In this document: one piece after another, positions 55,930-64,000 of the stretch
Layout: the number at the start of each line of letters is the position of its first letter
How positions within the stretch are numbered: position 1 is the first letter of the stretch
Assembly (NCBI GenBank): GCA_020726505.1
Contig: JAHLEZ010000008.1
Location: forward strand, 1,364,001-1,428,000
DNA length: 64,000 bases
Direction of reading: 5' to 3'
DNA from: Leptodontidium sp. MPI-SDFR-AT-0119
Taxonomy: Eukaryota > Ascomycota > Leotiomycetes > Helotiales > Leptodontidiaceae
Made by a program: the position numbers and the translations under genes
Notes under the pieces: generated by a model
What the model saw: only the letters and a program-made list of their open reading frames with translations
The model's database searches: none
Told to the model about the DNA's origin: nothing

Positions 55930-58900
55930 TGACTATTAAACTTAACCCTTTATCTTAATAGTGAAGATGTTAGTGTTAATAAAATCCCGAAGAGCCTTAT
56001 TTAGAGTACTCTTTGTTATAGCGTCGGCAGGATTATTAGTGCCATTAATCTATCGAACTTCTGTTAGCTCTCTGTGCTCGTATAATTGACGAATAGCTAT
56101 AATATCGATTATTAAGCGCTTCTCTTTCGTTGTACTAAGCTTAATAATACACTTATAAAGGGACAAAGAATCCGTGTAAATAATAGTAAGAAGACGTAGG
56201 ATGCTAAGCTTATTAGTTATTATATTAATAGTCGTATTAAGGGAGATTAATATATTAATACTAGTTACTATAGTATATAACTCCGATGTAAGTACTACAC
56301 GAGTTACTCTCTTATATTTTGTTAAGCTAGTATACACGATGTTACTAGTCAAGGTAAATTACGTATCCCTTACTATTTCGGCACTAATTACTAATACGAA
56401 ACTTATTTGTGAACTTAGGTCTTTATTATTAATAAAAGAACCGTCTATAAAAACGTAGACCTTCGTAGACCGTAAGTTAATTAGTATATATTAGAGTCCT
56501 CTCTTTAAGTTATTTATTTGCTATTTAAGGTGTAAGTTTAAGGCCTTAACGTCGTCTTCTGTCGGATCTTAGTGTTACGTTATAACTAAGAGATTAAACG
56601 TTACTTCCGGCTGACAAATAATAATAAAATAGGCCACACGAGCTCGCTGCTCTCTGTAAACCTTCTTATAATCCTCTTTTCTAGCGTTAACTAGCTTTAG
56701 CCTTACTTCTTAACCCTTCTAAGATATATAAAGGCTATCCCCGTTTATAAAGATAATATACTTATTAAACGTAATAATTTCGGTAAAGAGTAGTACTCGT
56801 ATTAGCTTTATTAGAAAACTGGCCCTAGTAATCTTATTTTACTCTCTTATTAAGAAGTCCTTATCTCTTAAAATTAACGTATCGTTTGTCTATATTCTTA
56901 CGACTCTAAAGTTATAGCTTTCCTTAATATTAATTAATAAACATAAGTTATACGTTAACGTCTCTATTTATAAGTTCTTTATATAATATTTATAGTATAT
57001 ATTAAACTAATAGTTTCCGAACTTAAGTATACTATATAACGGTAGTACTATTATAAATATTATGCCAAGAGGGAAATTTCCTGTAATCTCTTCTAGTGGC
57101 TATATAAAAATGTCTTAGAGAAGCCTTGTCTTTACTTAGACGTAAGCTTAAGTAATGTCCTTAATAGCCAGATAAGATTCGGACTAGTTTTAAAGGCGAT
57201 TTAAGTACTTGACGGCAGCGGCTAAGAAAATAAGTAACTACTAGCTAAACTATTAAATTATTAGAGACTAAGTCAAAATCTTTCTCTTACCTTTGTTATT
57301 AAAGTATTAAATTACTAGTCTTAACTTCTTATATAAAGTTAACGTCTCCTTGCCTTTAACCTCGTTTACTATTCTTAACTTAAAGATACAGTAGCCTTTT
57401 ACTTTAGGGTCGTCCTTATAGATAGGCATAAAAACACCCCTTTTAATAAGTACTTTATATTTCGTCCTTCGAGACTACTAAAATAGTAGTCTAAGCGCTA
57501 TAATCTTCCCTTTAGCGCGAAATCTAATAAATAGCTCCTAGTCCCTTGTCTCTTTCTTAGTTAAAAACACTTTAGTATTATAATTGTCATTAATAGTTAG
57601 TAAATTTAGTAAGTGTTTTGTAAATGGAATTTAAATAGTGATTCGGGGTAGATTTAGTGTTATTTTAGTAGTATTTTTAATCGGGGATCCTAGATATTAC
57701 TTATAAATATCCTTTAATAAGTTTTCTTTTTGTCGTTTAATACTAAAGGTGTTTGTCTTAAAGAGACGAATTATAATCGATCGGAACGTATATATTCTCT
57801 TATTTCCTATATTAATCTTATATGATTTTCCCTTTATATTTAAGAAATCGTAAGGTCCTGTCTATCCTTTACCTTTTTAATACACTAGAACTTAATTATT
57901 AAGGTAAAGATCGTAAATATAAGTAGTTCTAAGGCCGTTTTATATAATTAACGTATCGTTGACTTTACACGTAATATGAATTTTCTATACTTCTTTTATA
58001 ACTTTCTTAATCGTAGTTATACGTTACTCGACTAACGGATTTAGGAGGTCTAACTCTATTATTTTAGGGTATACGCCGAAAACAAGTAGTATAAGGATAA
58101 GCCTATTAAGTCTAATTATATCGTTTATTACTTTTATTACTATTTATAATTAGTCTTCGTCGCTTAACTTAGGGTACTCTTTTGTAACAATTTTATAAGC
58201 ACGGCGTAGTAAGTAGTAATATCGCTTAACTTTGTTAATTAAATAGTATACCTCTACAAGTACTAACTTAAGAGTATTACCTACGGACTTAAGTGCACTC
58301 TTAAACTCCTTAGAGTTAAAATTAGTGCCGTAGTCGTATACTACGAAATCCGGGGGTCTAAGGTAAGTATTAATCTATATTAACTTAAATACGTTAAAAG
58401 TAACACGAGTTATAGCAGAACTAGGGGCCTTTTAGAGTAATTTCGCTGCACTAAAACCCGTTGCCTTATCTACTATATAGAGGACATATTATTCTCTAAA
58501 TATTACGATATTAACGTAGACTATATAATTAAAGTCGACGTCGTCTTGTAACTTAAAGCAGAACTTATGTAGAGTATCTATGTGTTTTTAGCAATACTTA
58601 CATATCTCTTTAACCCTTAATATAACTTCCGAGTTATACTTATGGCCAGCTTAATCTAGTAAGTGTTATAGACGTCTTACTAAAGGGTGTCCGAAACGCT
58701 TATAAAGCCGACGTATTTCTAGTTCGGTTAAGTAGTATATATTTATTGTTCTAGTAGAAGTGTCTAGTAATTAACGATATTAATCTAAAAGTAGCCATAG
58801 ATACCTATACTTCCGTATAATTAAGTGCTTTTTATTGCCTTAAATCAAGACGTTACACAAGTTGTTATATTACGTATTTAGCGTATTTAATTGTTATAAA

Positions 58901-60693
58901 TAAACTAGAAATAGGATATTTACGTCCACGATTTAAAAGTCTATTTCTCTAGCCGAAGTGTTAACTATAGTAACCCCTAAGGACAGTCGCGAACCGGCAC
59001 TAAATGTGATCTAGCTCTAGCTTGCCTAGCTAATGTCAAACTTAACATCTTAAATTCGCTATAATACTCGTAATTAATTAATTCCTCCCGTGTTTTTATT
59101 AGATGCCCCTATATTAATTAATAGACTTTAAAAGAATCTATCTATCTATTGCGTTATATAGGCCTCACTTAAAGTGAGTCTCTTGATTTTGCTTTCTAAG
59201 ATATAAGTAGCTTTCCTTTCCTTAAGTTGCCCTATAACTTCTTGTGTATTATACTATGCCTCACTTATTATAAATACAGTCGTGAAGTTTGCGATACTAT
59301 TACTATTATCGTCGTCGGAACTCTCTAAAGAATCGTTAATATTTATTAAAGTGTCTAAATCCGCATCTTAGTGACGTCCTAAATAGTATTTAGATGTAGT
59401 CCGGTTTTAGTCCGAATTAGGGTCGATCCCCTTAATATAAGCTAAGTAACTCTTAAAGGTCTTGTCTATAGCCTTCACTCCTTTGGCCTTACGCGCCGCG
59501 AAGTATTATACCTTTAACGCTACTTACTCTTCGTTAGAGTAGCGATTATTATAATAATCTATTTTCTTATAGATAATATAGCCTATATAGCCTAATATAA
59601 GCTAGAATTTATCTTTACGTTTATTTCTACTTAAAAATTTCATTTTATAGTTAAAGTAATAAGCCGCCTTATCTACGACATAAGATTAGTAGCGATTCGT
59701 ATATAATCTAAAGTACTTACTTACCCTTGATCCCGAGTTATAAGTTACTTTAACGCCGACAGTAGAGTAAAGACTATCTATTAATATAAGGAAAATAAAG
59801 GGTGCCTAAAATAAGGCTATCTTAAAGAGGGGGTTCTTTAATACTCCTTACACGAGTTTATTGTAAAGCGTCTTATTGTTCCGTATATTATCGTCCTTTA
59901 GGCTAAGCTAAATACTCTATAATTCCTTGGCGAAGTTCTTTAATTAAGTTAATACTAGTTTTCCAATTTAGTAAGGCTTCTCTTGAAATAGCGAGAAGAT
60001 TAGACTAAACTACTAGCTAAGGAACTTATTAACTCTCTCCTTTATCTCAAAGTGTTCGCGAGTCGTCCTAATAAGCTTATTAAATAAGTACCCCTTATTT
60101 TAGAAGTACCAGTAATAGTACGAACTAACTCTGTCTTATAGTATTAACAGAAAAGCTTAGTTCTAAACCTTAGTCTTAATTAATACTCTCTAATATAAGT
60201 CGGCGAAGATGTAGAGCTTCTTATTTAAGTAGTCCTTGTTTCCGTTATATTAGAGCTTCTTAGTATATATCTTAGTAAAGTTTACTAACGATTTTGCCTA
60301 GTTTAGGGTTAATAGATCTATAACATACTATAATAGCCGAATTGGCTTCGTATATAATCTAGTAATCCTAAGAACCTTAAATAATAATAATAACCCGTCC
60401 CGTGGGTATATTACTAGCGTTAATATAAGATTCGGCAACGCGTGGTTATTTAATTTTTATAAGTGGAGATTACTTAGGGGATCCCTCCTAAGAGTAAATA
60501 AGAACTTCTTCTTTAGGACTATAAGTAGGGGGGTTACATTATATAAATCCTCGACCTTATCTCCTTTAATAAGAGAGATTTTAAGTAATCTTAATAACTA
60601 AATCGTCTTTATAAGCTTTATTCTTAACTCTTTTAAAAGAGTGTCTTCCTCTACGGAATAAATGATTACCTCTAGTTAGTATTGTGAAGACAT
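55930..60693 (-). pseudogene. Copia-IV Gag-Pol polyprotein (decayed)
   Basis: The start ATG is at 60691-60693 (MSSQY). RNase H is clearest: open frame 56050-56352 includes KYKRVTRVVLTSELY, YTDSLSLYKCI and TTKEKRLIIDIIAIRQLYEH, closely matching Copia-II residues 1588-1675. Near 56880-56910 the RT box reads IQTNDTLIL after RIP, so this lineage shares the unusual QTDD. Integrase and gag lie near 58-59.3 kb and 59.3-60.7 kb by position. Inactive. Confidence 0.85.
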
Positions 60694-61497
60694 TAGGGTT
60701 TAATTTTATTAAAGTGTTATTAAGAACAGTAGTAGTAGTCGAGAGAGTAATTCCCGGATGTGATTCAGTACTAATTCGAGGTAGTTCTGAATTTATATCT
60801 TTATTTAGTCTTTTAACTACAAATTTTCTTTAGCTTGCACTACCTTTACTAAAGCCTCTATTATCCTCGTCCCCCTTTATCGTCGTATAAATACATTAAA
60901 GGCTCGTAAGTCGTCCTTAAGGTATATACGTTTTATAACCTTAATTAATCTAAACTCCTTTACTATTTAACCCTTAAAATACTTCTAAAAGTCCTAGAAA
61001 AGGAATTCTCCCTTAATACGGCCGTTATAAAAGGACTTACGGAACTTCCGCGAGTATACCGTTATATCTCTTATAAAAGCTAAACTAAGATTTAGCGTTT
61101 CTCTTAGTGTAGCCGTATTATTAAATATTTCTAAGGTTAACTCTAGCTCTAGCGTACGGTTTGAAGTATCTACTATTATGTCGGATACGATTTATAAGTG
61201 ATCTAGTAGGTTCCCGGATAGGTTTCTTAAAGGTCTAAAGTTCTGGATTTAAGGATATTAAATTGACAGTCTTCGTAGAGTAATTGTCGTGTTATAATAG
61301 CTCTTCTTTAACGTATAATCGTCCTAATCGAGTCTTAAGAGAGAAGTTGCTTTCCCTCTACGATCTAAAAAAGGTAAACTGCCCTTTAAGGAAAATACAG
61401 TGAAGTACTCCTTAAGTTAAAGCCTAGAATCCGCTTTATAGCCTGAGACCTTTTCTGTTTATAATAAGGTTAACGATATAAGCTTGCCACTAATTAG
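60694..61497. other. Copia-IV 5' leader, no gene seen
   Basis: The leader is longer than that of Copia-II (about 800 against 231 bp). On the minus strand it begins CTAATTAGTGG beside the LTR, the counterpart of CTGATCAGTGG in Copia-II. Confidence 0.5.
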
Positions 61498-61753
61498 TGT
61501 TAGTATAGTACTAGTTCATGTACTACGCCATATATATAAATATATTCTAATACGAGTATAGCGACAAAGTAATAAATATATAATTCAAAATCTATGTATA
61601 TTCTAAGAGAGTGCGAGGAGAGCTAAACTATATACTATAAAACCCCACCGAATCTCCACCGAAACTAGTCCGGCTAGGCTCTGACCCTTAAATTTAACCT
61701 ACACCTACTTTTCCAAACTGAAGTATACTCATGCAGGGACCTGTGGACTAACA
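61498..61753 (-). repeat. 5' LTR of Copia-IV
   Basis: Pairs with 54206-54460 and is followed by target duplication ATAAG at 61754-61758. Confidence 0.88.
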
Positions 61754-61877
61754 ATAAGTCTAATAAGCTTAATCGTAGTAATCGTGAAAGCGTGAGACGT
61801 GAGACGTAGCCTAAAGTAGAACATAAGTATAAACCTAGGACTTAGGGTACTTAGTCTTAACTAAGGATCTATTATAA

Positions 61878-62038
61878 TATTACGGAGGCGCTTAAGACAG
61901 ACAGATTCAAGATAATATACTTCGTACTTAGAACAATAAATATAGAAGAAGGACAGCTGTAGTTGTAGCTGACCCCTATATCCTCAAAGCTGAAACACTA
62001 GCCCCTAAACACGTGACGTCAGCACCTAGACCGTCACA
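61878..62038 (-). repeat. 5' LTR of gag-only element B
   Basis: Starts TATTACGG (a RIP form of TGTTACGG), ends GTCACA, contains CACGTGACGTCA near 62010-62021, and is followed by target duplication TTACG. Confidence 0.88.
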
Positions 62039-62449
62039 TTACGATTAACGTAAGGAGAATTGAAGTAATTAATTGTTATCTAGAATATATAAGGAAATTA
62101 AGGGAACACGTTATTCCCCTAAAAGTAGTATACGCTAGTAGAATCTAAAACTAATATAGCGCACAACTAACTGAGTATTAACCCGTGCCTATACGACACA
62201 CCCCTTAGTTAAGTAATAATAATAAGCTACTAGTATTATAGTTAGCTACGCTAAGCGAGAGTAATATTAAAAGTAAACTATTAGGCTACTAATTATACTT
62301 ATACTATTAGGTTAAGCAAATAACTGTTCTATTTAAACTAGCGCATCTCTTACTTAATTCCTAATCCTATAACGACTTTATATTATATAAATCGACTTTT
62401 CATTTTACTAACTAATTAACAATTAATTAATTAATTAATATTATAGGTG

Positions 62450-63323
62450 TATTAAAGTGCTCTACTTAGGCTATTAAGGCTGATCGTTCGGCTGTTATTG
62501 TAAGTTATTAAATTAATTTTTATTAAGTTAATCGTTGTTTTTAGGGCTATATATTAATTTAAGTATTATTAATTATAATAAGCGAAAAAGAAAAAAGAAG
62601 CTAAAAAGGCTCTAAAGGCTACTCCTACTTTAAAGAGAGCTACTAAGGCTACTCCTGTTATTCGTGCTCGTGCTTCTCGAGTTAAAAGAGATAAGTAATT
62701 AGTTATTTATTTAAGTTATATTAATAGCGCCTTCTAAACTAAAAGCACTAGTAAGTACTTTAATATTATTAGTCAGGGTGTTCGTTATTTCGCCTGCTTG
62801 TTAGGCTACTCTTATAAAGCCACTCCCCTTATTACCTAAGCTCCTTTCCTCTTCTACTACACTACGCTCTTAAATAACGCAAGTAAGAAGGTAAATTCCC
62901 TTAATTATTCTTTTTTAGCGTATAATTACTAACTGTTTTAGGAATTAAAGCGCCTAAGAGCTCCCGTTTTTGCTGCCCTCCGGGGTGAGGTTGCTACTGC
63001 TGTTAAGGAGTCTAGTATATTATTTTATCTTAAACTTCCCGCGAAATTAAGGCTAAATCGGTTAATTTCTTTTAAATAAAAAGAACTCCTTTAGTACTCC
63101 GGAGGTTTATACGCGGGTTACTAACGAGTAACTTGCTACTACTACTAGTGCTCTGTTCTTTCTAGAGCTTACTCGTGGACTTATTAGTATTAATAGAGCT
63201 CCGGCTCTTACTCTTAAAAAAGAGGCTTCGGCCGCTCGTACTAACGAGCTTTGTAGTGTGATTAGAAGTGCCTTAGTTACTCTAACTAGGGAAGTTCGAG
63301 GCTTGCCACCTAAAAATAATTAA
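62450..63323 (+). pseudogene. Unidentified decayed spliced ORF, basic and possibly Cys-bearing
   Basis: Plus strand near 62585-62697 reads a Lys/Ala-rich run (KKKEAKKALKATPTLKRA). Near 62755-62900 it reads FNIISQGVRYFACLLGYSYK and then NNASKKVNSLNYSFLAYN. Near 63130-63323 an open piece reads TTTSALFFLELTRGLISINR, then KKEASAARTNELCSVIRSAL, ending at TAA 63321-63323. Possible introns separate the pieces. The basic-Cys-helical order resembles the antisense gene of Copia-IV in outline only. I cannot name it. Confidence 0.35.
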
Positions 63324-63616
63324 GCTACTCTCTTTTTTTAAGGCGAGGCTTAAGAACTTCTAAACAACTAAGTGTCCCTTTATAATTTACTTACGTTACG
63401 TTACTTTTACTATAAAAACAAACAACTATTAAGAGTAATTAAATCTTTTAAATACTGTGAATTTTACTCTTAAGCTTAGTTGCTCTCGAAGTAAATTAAA
63501 TGTCGCGCACTAGCGCAGTTCTTTGGTCTGGTGCATGCTTGCGTAAGCACTTTAGGTATATAAACCTAGTCTCTAGCTCCTCTCTTTAAGAGGACAACGC
63601 TTAATTTAATTAATCT
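63324..63616. other. Promoter-like stretch
   Basis: Contains an imperfect palindrome GTGCATGCTTGCGTAAGCAC near 63531-63550 and TATATAAA near 63557-63564, about 60-130 bp before the gag fragment. No gene seen. Confidence 0.35.
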
Positions 63617-64000
63617 TTGAACACACTTTCTAGAACCTCATCTGATCGTAAAATCTTTCAAACCCCTGAGCTAATACTCTTCTTCTGCACAATAAATATT
63701 AATATTAATAGTCTAATTAACGACCTAATTTCGGAAGAAGCTCATATAAACGCTAACGCTGACCTTAACGCTAATAAAGCGTCTAAAGGCAGTAGAGGCA
63801 ATAGAAAATACTATAATAAATACAAGATCACAGGACATATAGAGTCTACGTATTAAGTTAAATACCCGGAGCTAAAGCTTAATTCGGAAAATCTAAATAA
63901 AAAGCCTAATAAAGTTAAAAAGGCTAAGGAGTCAAAAAGCGAGTAGAAAACAGAGTCTAGTAAGGCTATTATAGCTATATCTAAGACTAATTCGCCGCTA
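63617..64000 (+). pseudogene. Copia-I-type gag fragment, running off the window
   Basis: From about 63695 the frame matches Copia-I gag (SLINDLISEEA, NANADLNANKASKG, NKPNKVKKAKESK). The zinc knuckle reads YYNKYKITGHIESTY, so three of its Cys are now Tyr (TGT to TAT, RIP type). Residues before SLINDL differ from Copia-I (RTSSDRKIFQTPEL), so the N-terminal part has diverged or been exchanged. The right side continues beyond 64000. Confidence 0.8.

Larger units (their letters stand above)
54206..61753 (-). mobile_element. Copia-IV: full-length, RIP-decayed relative of Copia-II
   Basis: LTRs 54206-54460 and 61498-61753 (about 255 bp), ends TGTCGG/CTAACA. Target duplication ATAAG lies at 54201-54205 and 61754-61758. 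The interior has the Copia-II plan: a minus-strand polyprotein, and a plus-strand spliced gene between it and the 3' LTR. Sequences beside both LTRs resemble those of Copia-II. The total of 7.55 kb nearly equals Copia-II. The body is heavily RIP-mutated. Confidence 0.9.
51427..62038 (-). mobile_element. Gag-only LTR element, copy B, opened by TRIM-B and Copia-IV
   Basis: LTRs 51427-51587 and 61878-62038 (161 bp each) match the gag-only element A in reverse. The perfect target duplication TTACG lies at 51422-51426 and 62039-62043. Removing TRIM-B, Copia-IV and their 5-bp duplications leaves about 1.52 kb, equal to copy A. A C-run next to 51587 is the polypurine tract on the minus strand. Confidence 0.9.

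Noticed and set aside
1..64000. Starship-type giant element, telomere, rDNA or tRNA genes
   Set aside because: No tyrosine recombinase captain, no TTAGGG array, no rRNA or tRNA cloverleaf was seen on either strand.

Overview
The window looks like a transposon-rich, AT-biased block from a filamentous ascomycete (Pezizomycotina) chromosome. Evidence: nested LTR retrotransposons and a pogo-type DNA transposon whose reading frames are broken mainly by TAG/TAA in place of Trp/Gln codons (the C-to-T and G-to-A pattern of repeat-induced point mutation, RIP), short introns with GTRAGT donors and CTAAC branch sites, and one small island (about 45.7-49.2 kb) of normal composition holding a host-type gene. 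No rRNA, tRNA, CRISPR array or bacterial-style operon was seen.

Layout. 1-7207: 5' part of a minus-strand Copia element (Copia-I), split by a 1.66-kb LTR element without a credible gene (TRIM-A, 3321-4982). 7208-20123: decayed minus-strand Gypsy (Gypsy-III), split by the intact Copia-II (9955-17541) and followed by a solo LTR of the Copia-I family (20124-20414). 20415-22209: plus-strand Gypsy scraps. 22210-40070: Copia-III, opened by a full-length but decayed Gypsy-I (23433-30003), a gag-only LTR element (30910-32416), a pogo transposon (32628-36147) and an ATT microsatellite. 40071-45700: plus-strand Gypsy-II with chromodomain, then an unidentified decayed region. 45.7-49.2 kb: host island with a RIP-type pseudogene, an apparently intact two-exon gene and a promoter-like cluster. 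49206-51393: plus-strand Gypsy-I fragment. 51427-62038: a second gag-only element into which TRIM-B (52500-54028) and Copia-IV (54206-61753) have jumped, every layer closed by its own 5-bp target duplication. 62.0-64.0 kb: an unidentified decayed ORF and a Copia-I-type gag fragment running off the end.

The most interesting system is Copia-II and its apparent satellites. Copia-II has LTRs that look identical, a 5-bp target duplication (ATAAG) and an uninterrupted 1,724-residue polyprotein. It carries a second gene on the opposite strand, with canonical introns and a Cys-rich product. The palindrome CGTACG (usually TCGTACGA) occurs about 50 times along the element, in LTRs, introns and all three codon phases of the polyprotein. 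TRIM-A and TRIM-B carry the same motif densely and share the sequence beside the 3' LTR, so they look like non-autonomous partners. Copia-IV is an older, RIP-decayed relative with the same RT variant and a decayed antisense spliced gene. Copia-II and both TRIMs show no obvious RIP while nearly everything around them does. A sequence-specific protection or targeting system built from an antisense-encoded protein and an interspersed DNA motif is a testable inference, not a demonstrated fact.
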